DNA of 19,913 bases from JBBDNC01 sp040877875 (GCA_040877875.1 JBBDNC010000111.1:1-19913), one strand, 5' to 3'; counted from the first letter of the stretch, positions 1-8,460 are shown. Numbers and translations: made by a program. The notes: generated by a model not told the origin, from the letters alone.

Positions 1-49
1 GACCGATAACGCAGGCATTGGTCAAAAGACCGGTTGTGCAAAGCCCTCT
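1..49 (+). repeat. Right end of interspersed palindromic element, copy A (truncated by window edge)
   Basis: This is the 3' third of the element seen complete at 7193-7334 and 10530-10670. It shares GATAACGCAG, CATTGG and CAAAAGACCGGT, in order, with the copy at 10530-10670; only about four of some 39 aligned bases differ. The terminal arm is at 32-49 and its reverse complement begins AGAGGGCTTTGC, matching the left arms of the other copies. The left part lies outside the window. The element ends 100 bp before the start of the RodZ-like gene. Confidence 0.8.
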
Positions 50-84
50 GAAAAAGTGAGGAGATCGATTTTTAATCGGGATAC

Positions 85-115
85 TTTTTCATAGAATGAT
101 AATTATTTAGATTTG
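85..115 (+). promoter_or_regulatory. Candidate Bacteroidota-type promoter for the RodZ-like gene
   Basis: TAGATTTG at 108-115 matches the TAnnTTTG -7 box of Bacteroidota primary sigma factor promoters exactly. A TTTT tract at 85-88, 19 bp upstream, is a poor but correctly spaced stand-in for the TTTG -33 box. The site is about 35 bp before the start codon at 150. Applying this consensus to the organism is an inference from its presumed phylum. Confidence 0.35.
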
Positions 116-149
116 GTGAAACCTGCGAAACGCATATAAATAAAACTTT

Positions 150-1220
150 ATGGCTTCAATAGGGCAAGACCTTGCCACCATACGTCGTTATCTAAACAAA
201 ACCGTAGAAGAGATTCACCTGGACACCAAGATTCCCCTCACTACGCTTAAACGGGTAGAAGACGGATCTATATTCAGTGAAACAGAAGAAAATCCTACGT
301 ACATACGAAGTTTTGTACGCAGTTATGCAAAAGCTTTAAAAATAGATGAAGACCGGGTCGTTAAAGCACTGGATCAACAGGATGCGGGGAATTATAACCA
401 GCTATTACTGGAAGCTTACCCGGAATTGACCAGTGGAGAAGTACCGGTGGAATCGTTAGAGGGAGAAGATGCGGACCCTGAAGAAAAGAAGGTTCAGGCT
501 GTACCGGAAACATCGACTCGCGAAGTAACCCTGCAAGGGAAGGAAAAAGAGTATGAATCCACTCCCTCACCGCCCACTATAAGCTCAGTCAATTGGGCGG
601 CAATGGGGCATAAATTCAAGCGTATTGACAAAACCACCCCCATTTGGATGATCGGGCTGGCTGTTATTCTGATCGTAGCCCTGGTTACCGTTTTCCTTAT
701 CTATGAACAGGATCTATTTGATGATTCCGGAGAGCTGCCACAAAATATTGAGTCCGGGAATCCTCCGGCGGGTAACGAACCGCAACAATCCGAACTTAGC
801 CTGGATTTTCAGAATTCCCCACCTGAAGCTTCCACAGAGGAAATGGGCCCTCCCCCGGCAGAACTGGACGAAACCCTCTATATCACTGTTTATGCAGCTC
901 ATGAACGCCTGGAACCGGTACGGGTTTGGTCCGATCTGAAACCTCAAATGGACCCTTACTGGGTGAGTCACGGCACGGCATTTAATTTCGAGTTTCAGGA
1001 TACCATCAGAATCCGCGGGCAATACAGCCGTATGCTGTTGTTTCTTAACGGCCACAGGATTGAAAATTTCCGTCAGGAACATTTTAATAACGATGAAAAT
1101 GCGGTCGAACTTACCCGGGATTTCTTCAACCGGGATTCAAGATGGGGTAATCCTGTAACTCTGGAGGTCCCCGAAGATGTGGCCGAACCGGATACCGTCC
1201 AAAATCGTCCTACTTTTTAA
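150..1220 (+). CDS. RodZ-like membrane-anchored helix-turn-helix protein
   Basis: A 356-residue protein with the architecture of RodZ-family proteins. Residues about 4-75 form a Cro/RodZ-type HTH domain, with the typical stretch YIRSFVRSYAKAL at 51-63. A variable acidic linker follows to about residue 150, then one transmembrane segment (about 163-185, starting TPIWMIGL). A proline-rich periplasmic linker leads to a C-terminal domain of about 110 residues, presumably beta-rich like the RodZ C-terminal domain (DUF4115-like). In the family this topology links the cytoskeletal protein MreB to the cell-wall elongation machinery, with the HTH cytoplasmic. The ATG at 150 has no clear ribosome binding site. 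The gene ends 20 bp before ligA, so the two are probably co-transcribed. The RodZ assignment rests on architecture; a membrane-bound regulator is the alternative. Confidence 0.75.
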   Translation: MASIGQDLATIRRYLNKTVEEIHLDTKIPLTTLKRVEDGSIFSETEENPTYIRSFVRSYAKALKIDEDRVVKALDQQDAGNYNQLLLEAYPELTSGEVPVESLEGEDADPEEKKVQAVPETSTREVTLQGKEKEYESTPSPPTISSVNWAAMGHKFKRIDKTTPIWMIGLAVILIVALVTVFLIYEQDLFDDSGELPQNIESGNPPAGNEPQQSELSLDFQNSPPEASTEEMGPPPAELDETLYITVYAAHERLEPVRVWSDLKPQMDPYWVSHGTAFNFEFQDTIRIRGQYSRMLLFLNGHRIENFRQEHFNNDENAVELTRDFFNRDSRWGNPVTLEVPEDVAEPDTVQNRPTF

Positions 1221-1240
1221 AACTTCTGCAGACTTTACAT

Positions 1241-3253
1241 ATGAACCAGAAACAAGCCCGCAAAAGAGTTGAAGAATTGCGGGACCTGATCGATCGGGCC
1301 AATAAAGCCTATTATGATGAAGCCCGCCCATTTATTTCGGATAAGGAGTTTGACGAGGCCCTGAAAGAGCTCAATGCCCTGGAAAAAAAATTCGATCTTG
1401 CCAGCCCGGACTCGCCCACCCGGCGTGTAGGGGGCACCCCTTCCGAGTCTTTTCCGGATGTTGAGCATCCCGTCCCCATGCTCAGTCTTGACAATACTTA
1501 TAATGAAGATGAGTTAAGAGAGTTCGACCGGCGTGTCAGGCAAATTCTGGGACAGCAGAACTATACCTATTCAGCCGAACTCAAATTTGACGGTGCGGCT
1601 ATACGTCTTCGCTATGAGGACGGAGAACTGGTTCTGGGTGCTACAAGAGGAGACGGCTACCGGGGGGATGATATTACGCAAAATATCAAAACCATCCGGG
1701 ATATCCCTTTAACACTGAATGGCGACAACAAAAACAACGGCATCTCACCGGTCGTTGAAATCCGCGGGGAGGCGTATATGGAAAAAGAAGCCTTCCTGCG
1801 ACTGAATGAATTTCGAGAGGAACAAGGTTTGTCTCCTTTTGCCAACCCCCGCAACTCGACGGCAGGAACTCTGAAAATGCAGGACCCAAGGGAAGTAGCA
1901 CGAAGGCCCATCCGGTTTTTTGCCTTCGATCTCCTGTTGAATTCGGCGGAAGGACCTTCTACCCATATTGAAAAAATGAATTTTCTTGAAAAGCTGGGGC
2001 TGCCGGTGAGTCCTTACCTTTCAGCCCATAAGGATATCGAGGAAGTGATCGAGACAATCCATAAATGGGAAAAGATTCGCCATGATCTTCCCTACGAGAC
2101 CGATGGAGTGGTGGTAAAGGTCAATGAAGAGGCTTTTCGTCCCGAGCTCGGAAATACATCCAAAGCCCCCCGCTGGGCAATTGCCTATAAATTTGAGGCT
2201 GAGCAAGCCCCCACCCTCCTGAGTTCAATCACATTGCAAGTGGGGCGGCTCGGAAAAATTACCCCGGTAGCTGAACTAAAGCCGGTGCAGCTTGCAGGGA
2301 CAACCGTTAAACGGGCTTCTCTGCATAATGAAGATGAAATTCACCGTAAAGACATCCGTACGGGCGACACCGTCATGGTAGAAAAAGCCGGTGAGATTAT
2401 CCCGCAGGTCATCAGTGTGGTGAATCCGGATCGTAAAAATCGCTCTGAACCCTTTAAAATGCCGAAGAACTGTCCGGCCTGCAACGAGAAGCTCGAGAAA
2501 CTGCAGGGTGAAGTCGATTGGCGGTGTGTAAATACCGAATGTCCTCCCCAGGTACGTGAACGCATTATTCACTTTGCATCCAGGGATGCGATGGATATCG
2601 AGGGACTCGGCGAAGCCGTGGTCGACCAGCTTGTTGAAAATAATTTAATTCAAACCTATATCGACCTGTATTCACTGACGACGGATCAATTGATTCCCCT
2701 TGAACGAATGGCTGAAAAAAGTGCTCGAAACCTTGTGGGCGCGATTGAGAAAAGCAAAGCTCAACCGCTGGACCGTCTCATTTATGCACTGGGAATCCGG
2801 TTTGTTGGAAAAACCGTTGCCCGGGACCTGACCCAAGACTTCCAGTCAATCGACCCCATATTGAATGCTTCGAACCAGGATTTGGTTGAAATCGATTCAA
2901 TCGGGCCGAAAATTGCCGAATCCGTCGTCAAGTTTTTCTCCCATGAAAAGAACCGCAAACTCATAGAGAAATTCCGGGATCTCGGTTTCCGGCTTGAGAC
3001 CGATAAACCGGTGAAGTTCTCGAACGTTCTGGAAGGGAAAAAATTTGTTTTGACTGGAAGTCTGCCTTCCCTTACACGAAAAGAAGCCTCGGAACTCATC
3101 GAACAACACGGGGGGAAAACCACCTCGTCCGTGAGTAAAAACACCGATTATGTACTGGCCGGTGAATCGGCCGGCAGCAAATATGAAAAAGCTGAAAAAC
3201 TTGGGATCCCGATTCTTGACGAATCTTCCTTTATGGAGATGATAAAAGGATAA
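1241..3253 (+). CDS. ligA: NAD-dependent DNA ligase LigA
   Basis: At 670 residues this is the normal length for bacterial LigA, which seals nicks during replication and repair using NAD+. The order is an Ia/adenylation domain with the catalytic lysine K115 in ELKFDG, an OB-fold region (about 320-400), a four-cysteine zinc finger with C411, C414, C429 and C434, helix-hairpin-helix repeats (about 440-580), and a C-terminal BRCT domain starting near NVLEGKKFVLTG. The NAD-binding Ia motif region YYDEARPFISDKEFDEAL is intact near the N-terminus. All domains are present with no frameshift. The ATG at 1241 gives the standard N-terminus. It follows the RodZ-like gene by 20 bp. This is an essential housekeeping enzyme and the call is secure. 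Confidence 0.97.
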   Translation: MNQKQARKRVEELRDLIDRANKAYYDEARPFISDKEFDEALKELNALEKKFDLASPDSPTRRVGGTPSESFPDVEHPVPMLSLDNTYNEDELREFDRRVRQILGQQNYTYSAELKFDGAAIRLRYEDGELVLGATRGDGYRGDDITQNIKTIRDIPLTLNGDNKNNGISPVVEIRGEAYMEKEAFLRLNEFREEQGLSPFANPRNSTAGTLKMQDPREVARRPIRFFAFDLLLNSAEGPSTHIEKMNFLEKLGLPVSPYLSAHKDIEEVIETIHKWEKIRHDLPYETDGVVVKVNEEAFRPELGNTSKAPRWAIAYKFEAEQAPTLLSSITLQVGRLGKITPVAELKPVQLAGTTVKRASLHNEDEIHRKDIRTGDTVMVEKAGEIIPQVISVVNPDRKNRSEPFKMPKNCPACNEKLEKLQGEVDWRCVNTECPPQVRERIIHFASRDAMDIEGLGEAVVDQLVENNLIQTYIDLYSLTTDQLIPLERMAEKSARNLVGAIEKSKAQPLDRLIYALGIRFVGKTVARDLTQDFQSIDPILNASNQDLVEIDSIGPKIAESVVKFFSHEKNRKLIEKFRDLGFRLETDKPVKFSNVLEGKKFVLTGSLPSLTRKEASELIEQHGGKTTSSVSKNTDYVLAGESAGSKYEKAEKLGIPILDESSFMEMIKG

Positions 3254-3371
3254 ACCGAACAAAGAGGCCTGACAACGTTACACGATTCCGCCGGCAAACA
3301 AATTTTAATAAAAAAGAAAGGGAATCAGGCTCTCTGCCATTTATCTGTTTTCACAATGAGAGGACGATCGT

Positions 3372-3400
3372 TTGTTAATCTCGAAAGCCGTTGGTATACT
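3372..3400 (+). promoter_or_regulatory. Candidate promoter upstream of the 7TM-HD gene
   Basis: In the 204-bp gap between ligA and the 7TM-HD gene, TTGTTA (3372-3377) and TATACT (3395-3400) are separated by exactly 17 bp, the optimal sigma70-type spacing, with 4/6 and 5/6 consensus matches. The overlapping TACTTTTT (3397-3404) is also one base from the Bacteroidota TAnnTTTG box, with TTTG at 3371-3374 upstream. Either reading places transcription initiation about 50 bp before the start codon at 3458. No terminator hairpin with a T-run was found after ligA, so read-through is possible. Confidence 0.4.
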
Positions 3401-3457
3401 TTTTTATTGCTGAACGTTGTAACAACCGATTGTTCCTCACAGACATCATTCTGACTT

Positions 3458-5884
3458 ATGGGAATACTTGAAAAACTGGGACTTGCTCAAAAGAAGAAAG
3501 AAGGAGCACCCATGATAGGTGAAAATAAAAAAAAGGAGCAGGAAGCGGCTGCAGACTATAAAAGAAAGTATATCCGATGGTCAATATTTGTCGGCTTTCT
3601 GGCGATTCTTCTCTATGCCCTTCCCCAAACCAGCTTCAGGCAGGTCGCAAGCTATACCGTTGGCGAACCGTGGAGAGCGGATGACCTGACGGCCCCCTTC
3701 ACATTCGCACTTCAAAAGAGTGAAGCGGAACTGGAAGAAGAGCGACAACAGATTCAAAGGAATACTTCTCCCATTTTCCATATAAATCATAATGCAAGGA
3801 TTACTATTCAGAGCCGCCTGGATTCGATTTTCAGAAATGTTCAGCCGGTTCTCGATGCTCATTTGCAATGGCAGCGTGCCCGGCAGGCCCCTGACCTTTC
3901 CGCTTCCACCGACAGTATTCGCTTTGTGGATGAACGCAGTAACTCTGGCATCGAACTCAGTGAATCCTCCTGGAACACCTTACTTGAGGATTATACCGCC
4001 GCCCATTTGGAAAGTGATACCTACCAGGGCTATATCGGGACCGACTTGCGTACGCGAATAACGAATCTGACCCGGGAATTGCTGAATGAAGGAGTTTTAA
4101 ATATCAGTAAATCGGAGTTGGACAACAATGAAATCACCCTGCGCGATCTTCGGGAACGAACCGAACGGAATGTCAGTCTTGCCAATGTGCGGGATATGAA
4201 CGAAGCCAGGGAATACGCATCTTACACTTTCTCCAATATCTACTCGGCTTCCGAATATTCGGATCTTGCTCTTGAACTATTCACAAGGATCCTCGTACCC
4301 AATTGGATTTTCAGTACTTCGGATACCCAGTCCCGCCTTGATGAAGCCATGGAAGAAATTTCAACTACCAAGGGAGCGGTCGCCCAGGGGCAAGTGATTA
4401 TTAGAAATGGGGATATTGTGACCCAGGAGAAAGCCAACATGTTAAGAAGCCTTGCAGACGCCCGGGCTGAGACCGCCTCCGAGATAGAACGCTGGCTCAG
4501 ATTTGGCGGGGAAGTTATTGTCATTACAATTGTCAGCCTGTTCTTCCTTTTTTACCTCTATCTCTACAGGCGTTCGATATATGAAGACAACGCGATGTTC
4601 CTTCTCGTATTCCTGGTTATGGGAATTCTCTGTCTGGCAAGCGGGATCATCCACTCATTCGATAATTTATCCCCCTATCTGATTCCGGTTGCCATTGCTC
4701 CGTTGATTCTTACCATTATTTTTGATTCCAGGGTCGGACTTATGGCAACAATTACCCTTGCCGTTATCACCGCCATTTTTCATGACAATAATTTTGACTA
4801 CCTGATAGCGACAGTTATGGCCTGCGGCTTCGGTGTTTTTTCTGTCCGGGATATCAACAAACGAACACAGTTTTTTGTCACAACTCCGGTAGTCGTCATC
4901 ATCGGATATGTATTGGTTCTTGCAGGATTCGCATTGACCCGCTTCGGCGGATGGGATACCCTCCTGGATCAACTGTTCTTCGTGCTCGTCAACGCCGTAT
5001 TCATTCTCTTTACCTATCCACTCATCCTGTTTTTCGAAAAATCCTTCAATGTCACCACAGATTTCACCCTCCTTGAGCTGAACGATACCAATCTGCCCCT
5101 GTTAAAAGATCTGATGAACCAGGCACCCGGAACATTCCATCACAGTCTTCAGGTAGCAAACCTGGCAGAGTCTGCCGCTTCCTCTATCGGTGCGAATGCT
5201 TTAAAATGCAGGGTTGGGGCCCTATACCACGACATCGGCAAAATGAAAAAGCCGGCCTATTTTATCGAAAATCAAAGCGGGCAAAATGAACACAACAAGC
5301 TCAAACCCCGCATGAGTGCACTTGTCATCAAGGCCCATGTCAGTGACGGGGTGACCATGGCCAGGGAACATGATTTGCCGGACACCATCATCGATTTCAT
5401 CAAAACGCATCACGGCAAATCCCTGATCAAATATTTTTATGAAAAAGCTCTGAAAAATGCTGAAAATGAATCGGAGATCCAGGAAGAAGACTTCCGGCAC
5501 GACGGGCCGATTCCTTTTACCAAGGAGACGGGTATTCTGTTGCTTGCTGACAGTGTCGAAGCCGCTTCAAGGGCGATGAAAGACCCAACCTACTCCAAAC
5601 TCGAAAACCTCATCACAAGGCTGGTTGACGATTACGTCCATGAAGGCCAGCTAAAACATTGTCCGCTGACGTTTCATCAGTTGGATATCATCAAAAAAAC
5701 CTTTCTCAACATATTGGTCGGTGTCTACCATAGCCGTGTGGAATATCCTGAAGATGAAAAAGCCAGGAAAGACAAAATTCAGCAAAAAACCCTTTCCTCT
5801 GAATCCTCATCCGAAGCCGCACCTGACACCGAATCTGAAGATAAAAATGAAGGTGAACAAAATCCTGAGCAGCCGGCGGAATAG
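3458..5884 (+). CDS. PgpH-type 7TM-HD family phosphohydrolase (putative c-di-AMP phosphodiesterase)
   Basis: An 808-residue membrane protein with the PgpH/YqfF layout. It has a cytoplasmic N-terminus, a first transmembrane helix (about 40-58), a large extracytoplasmic 7TMR-HDED domain (about 75-345), a bundle of about seven transmembrane helices (about 350-540) and a cytoplasmic HD domain. HD metal-ligand motifs are visible: FHHSLQVANLAE in the first helix and H591-D592 in YHDIGK, with THHGKS and LLLADSVEAASRA further on. Characterised family members (Listeria PgpH) hydrolyse c-di-AMP to pApA; that function is inferred here. The last 50 or so residues are a low-complexity Ser/Glu/Pro tail. 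The ATG at 3458 is used, but an in-frame ATG at 3512 (residue 19) has a strong AAGGAG five bases upstream and may be the true start. xerD follows 57 bp later. Confidence 0.9.
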   Translation: MGILEKLGLAQKKKEGAPMIGENKKKEQEAAADYKRKYIRWSIFVGFLAILLYALPQTSFRQVASYTVGEPWRADDLTAPFTFALQKSEAELEEERQQIQRNTSPIFHINHNARITIQSRLDSIFRNVQPVLDAHLQWQRARQAPDLSASTDSIRFVDERSNSGIELSESSWNTLLEDYTAAHLESDTYQGYIGTDLRTRITNLTRELLNEGVLNISKSELDNNEITLRDLRERTERNVSLANVRDMNEAREYASYTFSNIYSASEYSDLALELFTRILVPNWIFSTSDTQSRLDEAMEEISTTKGAVAQGQVIIRNGDIVTQEKANMLRSLADARAETASEIERWLRFGGEVIVITIVSLFFLFYLYLYRRSIYEDNAMFLLVFLVMGILCLASGIIHSFDNLSPYLIPVAIAPLILTIIFDSRVGLMATITLAVITAIFHDNNFDYLIATVMACGFGVFSVRDINKRTQFFVTTPVVVIIGYVLVLAGFALTRFGGWDTLLDQLFFVLVNAVFILFTYPLILFFEKSFNVTTDFTLLELNDTNLPLLKDLMNQAPGTFHHSLQVANLAESAASSIGANALKCRVGALYHDIGKMKKPAYFIENQSGQNEHNKLKPRMSALVIKAHVSDGVTMAREHDLPDTIIDFIKTHHGKSLIKYFYEKALKNAENESEIQEEDFRHDGPIPFTKETGILLLADSVEAASRAMKDPTYSKLENLITRLVDDYVHEGQLKHCPLTFHQLDIIKKTFLNILVGVYHSRVEYPEDEKARKDKIQQKTLSSESSSEAAPDTESEDKNEGEQNPEQPAE

Positions 5885-5941
5885 ATTGGCCGGCTCATCA
5901 AACTTTAATGGAAAGGGACAGAATCAAACGAGAATCCTGTA

Positions 5942-6853
5942 GTGGAGCCATTTGAATCAGAACTCCGGCAATATCTCCAGTTTGTCAAACTGGAAAAAGG
6001 ATTGGCCGACAATTCAGTCACCTCTTATGAGACCGATTTGCGCAGGTACCTTACATTTCTTGCACAGGAGATAAAAATGCAGGATCTGAAAGGGGTGGCG
6101 CTCTCCCACATCGAAAAATATCTGGAGGAATTAACGGATTTGGGACTCTCCGTAAGTTCCATCGCACGTAATATTTCGAGCATTCGCAGTTTCCATGAAT
6201 TTGCCGTTGTTGAAAACCTGGCTCATGCAAATCCTGCGGAATTGGTTGAGCTGCCCAAAAAAGCACAGAAGCTGCCAGAAATTTTGGATCCGGATGAAAT
6301 AGATCAAATCCTCGAAACTCCGGACCGTGAAACAAATGCCGGGATTCGCGACGCTGCCATCCTGGAAAGCCTGTATGCCACGGGGATGAGAGTCAGTGAA
6401 ATGGTAAACCTGGACGTGGACCGGCTTTTTTTTGAAATCGGATTTATACGGGTTATCGGGAAGGGGAACAAGGAGCGCCTGGTTCCCCTTGGAGAAGTTG
6501 CCCAAGAGGCTCTGAAAAAGTATTTGAGAGATGTAAGGCCTTTACTCAAGCATTCGCAAAACCCGCAAAAAGCCGAAAACAAGGTTTTCCTGAATCAGCG
6601 GGGAGGGCCTTTGACGCGTATGAGTATCTGGAATATTGTAAACAAGTATGCCGAGAAGGCCGGAATCAGGAAAAATGTATACCCTCATATATTCCGCCAC
6701 TCTTTTGCCACTCATCTTTTAGAGGGTGGGGCCGACTTGCGGGCGGTTCAGGAAATGCTCGGTCATTCTTCGATTCTGACTACCGAAATCTATACTCACA
6801 TCGACCGTTCCTTCCTGCATCAAACACATAAACAATTCCACCCGCGAGGGTAA
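5942..6853 (+). CDS. xerD: Tyrosine site-specific recombinase, XerC/XerD family (XerD-like)
   Basis: A 303-residue recombinase of normal Xer length. It has an N-terminal SAM-like core-binding domain (about 5-88) and a C-terminal catalytic domain (about 112-298). The full catalytic set is visible: R150 in ATGMRVSE, K174 in GKGNKER, H249 and R252 in HIFRHSFATHLL, H275 in LGHSS, and nucleophile Y284 in TTEIYTH. Xer enzymes resolve chromosome dimers at dif together with a partner recombinase and FtsK. The only in-frame start before the upstream stop is the GTG at 5942, so a GTG start is assigned. Length, lack of extra domains and housekeeping neighbours argue against a phage or integron integrase. 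XerC versus XerD cannot be settled without a tree; the N-terminal pattern looks more XerD-like. Confidence 0.88.
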   Translation: MEPFESELRQYLQFVKLEKGLADNSVTSYETDLRRYLTFLAQEIKMQDLKGVALSHIEKYLEELTDLGLSVSSIARNISSIRSFHEFAVVENLAHANPAELVELPKKAQKLPEILDPDEIDQILETPDRETNAGIRDAAILESLYATGMRVSEMVNLDVDRLFFEIGFIRVIGKGNKERLVPLGEVAQEALKKYLRDVRPLLKHSQNPQKAENKVFLNQRGGPLTRMSIWNIVNKYAEKAGIRKNVYPHIFRHSFATHLLEGGADLRAVQEMLGHSSILTTEIYTHIDRSFLHQTHKQFHPRG

Positions 6854-6858
6854 TAATA

Positions 6859-7151
6859 TCAGTTAACAGTGTGTCAGTTAACAGTTATCAGGTGGCTGGG
6901 ATCAAAGATGGATATGGATCCATGTACACACCCCTGTCCTCCGCAAGCGGAGGACATACCCCTCTCAAGAGGGGACGATATTGCCTTATCTCAGTTACTC
7001 ACTTTATCAACGACGGGACATGTCCCCTCTTGAGAGGGGAAAGCGTAAACGAAAATGCGAAGCAGTTTGAGTTTAGCGAGGGGTGTGTTCCTTGATTCAA
7101 TTCATTGGCTAGTAAAAAGTCCATTCCGCAAGCGGAGGACACACTGTTAAC
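6859..7151. repeat. Nested palindrome cluster bounded by GTTAACAGTGT / ACACTGTTAAC
   Basis: The outer ends are an 11-bp perfect inverted repeat, GTTAACAGTGT (6862-6872) and ACACTGTTAAC (7141-7151). TCAGTTAACAGT is also directly repeated at 6859-6870 and 6874-6885. Inside, ACACACCCCT (6926-6935) is inverted at 7079-7088. A perfect hairpin at 6935-6956 has stem TGTCCTCCGC and loop AA, and 17 bp of it recur directly at 7125-7141. CCCCTCT and AGAGGGG flank a 2-base loop at 6959-6974, and the whole hairpin is repeated in inverted orientation at 7024-7039. The arrangement could fold into one large cruciform or serve as a mobile repeat; no transposase is nearby. Confidence 0.75.
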
Positions 7152-7192
7152 CTCATTCGGTTTTCAATTCATTTCCCCCATGATTATTTTAT

Positions 7193-7334
7193 AGAAGGCT
7201 TTGCAAAACCAAGATTTTTGTTCAAGTTCAAAGCCAGAGGGATTTTAAAACCACAGCATATTATGCATATGTGAGGATTTTAAAATCCCGATAATGTAGA
7301 AATTGGGCAAAAAGACGGTTTTTCAAAGCCTTCT
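7193..7334 (+). repeat. Interspersed palindromic element, copy B (complete, 142 bp)
   Basis: The terminal 18-bp arms 7193-7210 (AGAAGGCTTTGCAAAACC) and 7317-7334 are inverted repeats matching at 17 of 18 positions. Complementarity continues inward imperfectly. A perfect 12-bp internal stem follows: GGGATTTTAAAA at 7239-7250 pairs with TTTTAAAATCCC at 7278-7289, around a 27-base loop. The element is related to copies at 1-49 and 10530-10670 in the same orientation and ends 64 bp before the mtnA ATG. Its right arm happens to leave a reading frame open into mtnA. Confidence 0.85.
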
Positions 7335-7398
7335 TATAGGTTACATTTTAACGTCAATCCCCGACAAATCCCTCAATTCCGATTTATCATCAATCATC

Positions 7399-8460
7399 AT
7401 GGATACTCATCTTCCCCAGGCCATCAATGCAATTGAGTGGAAGGAGGACCATCTCAAGATCCTGGATCAAACCTATTTACCCGGCCGGGAAGTCTATACG
7501 AGCCTCCGGGATATCGGCCATGTATGGGATGCAATTAAAAAACTGAAAATCCGGGGAGCCCCGGCGATCGGTATTGCAGGGGCCTACGGACTCTATCTCG
7601 GGGCACGGGATATTCCCGAAAACAGATATGAAAGCTTTTATCTTGAATTGGAACGCCTGTCAGACTACCTGCTTACGTCCCGTCCGACGGCCGTAAACCT
7701 CTATTGGGCTTTGAACCGGATCAAGACGACTGTTAACGCTCATAAAAAGAAGGAGATCCCGGAGATCAAGGAGATTATTCTTTCTACCGCCCGGACGATT
7801 CATCAGGAAGACCGCCGGTTCTGCAAAGCTATCGGGGAATATGGCGTCGGCATCGTACCTGAAAAAGCCCGGATTTTGACTCATTGCAATACCGGCAGCC
7901 TGGCTACCGGCCAGTACGGTACGGCGTTTTCGGTTATTTTGCATTCACACATTCAAAAGAAACTCAACCATGTTTGGGTTGACGAAACCCGTCCACTTCT
8001 TCAGGGGAGCCGTCTGACAGCCTGGGAATTGCAAAAAGAAGATATCCCTTTCAAATTGATTGCCGACAGTGCGGCCGGTTTCCTGATGCAGCGTCAAGAG
8101 GTAGACCTTGTCATTGTCGGAGCCGACCGGATTGCGGCAAACGGGGATGCGGCCAACAAGATCGGCACATTTAGCCTTGCCGTGCTTGCCAAAGAGCATG
8201 GCATTCCGTTTTATGTTGCCGCTCCCTGCTCAACTGTAGATTTAAACCTGGAAGACGGGTCAAAAATAACCATAGAAGAACGGGATGCGGAGGAACTCAC
8301 CCATATCGGCTCCACACGAATCACTCCGAAAAAAACCGAAGTGTTCAACCCGGCTTTCGATATCACTCCACACAAATATATCACCGGGTTTATTACTGAA
8401 AAAGGAATCATTTCACCCGACTATACAACGAACCTGAAAAATATCCTTGAGAACGACTGA
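7399..8460 (+). CDS. mtnA: S-methyl-5-thioribose-1-phosphate isomerase MtnA
   Basis: With the start at 7399 this is a 353-residue protein, the usual MtnA length. It interconverts methylthioribose-1-phosphate and methylthioribulose-1-phosphate in the methionine salvage pathway. Family motifs are RGAPAIG, THCNTGSLATGQYGTA with the catalytic cysteine C163, and GADRIAANGD with the catalytic aspartate D243; these correspond closely to C160 and D240 in the Bacillus enzyme. The open frame extends upstream to a TTG at 7303, but that codon lies inside the palindromic element and the extra 32 residues have no counterpart in the family. The ATG giving MDTHLPQAINAIEW is therefore preferred. No other salvage genes are present here; the gene stands alone, convergent with pfk. 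The related initiation factor eIF2B-like family is the only realistic confusion. Confidence 0.93.
   Translation: MDTHLPQAINAIEWKEDHLKILDQTYLPGREVYTSLRDIGHVWDAIKKLKIRGAPAIGIAGAYGLYLGARDIPENRYESFYLELERLSDYLLTSRPTAVNLYWALNRIKTTVNAHKKKEIPEIKEIILSTARTIHQEDRRFCKAIGEYGVGIVPEKARILTHCNTGSLATGQYGTAFSVILHSHIQKKLNHVWVDETRPLLQGSRLTAWELQKEDIPFKLIADSAAGFLMQRQEVDLVIVGADRIAANGDAANKIGTFSLAVLAKEHGIPFYVAAPCSTVDLNLEDGSKITIEERDAEELTHIGSTRITPKKTEVFNPAFDITPHKYITGFITEKGIISPDYTTNLKNILEND

Larger units (their letters stand above)
6854..7398. other. 545-bp gene-free region filled with palindromic repeats
   Basis: Between xerD and mtnA there is no credible gene. The stretch contains a nested inverted-repeat cluster (6859-7151), then about 40 bp of plain AT-rich sequence, then a complete copy of the interspersed palindromic element (7193-7334), and finally 64 bp of leader before mtnA. 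An open frame of 74 codons at 6871-7095 is assembled from the palindromes and is rejected as a gene. Confidence 0.75.

Noticed and set aside
5942..6853. Recombinase next to repeats as evidence of an integron, prophage or genomic island
   Set aside because: Length and motifs fit housekeeping Xer, neighbours are core genes, and no attachment-site duplication or cargo genes are visible.
6871..7095. 74-codon open frame on the plus strand after xerD
   Set aside because: It is made of the palindromic repeats themselves, starts inside a direct repeat and has no recognisable domain.
6859..7334. CRISPR array
   Set aside because: Repeats are palindromic, irregularly spaced and differ in sequence; there are no regular unique spacers and no cas genes.
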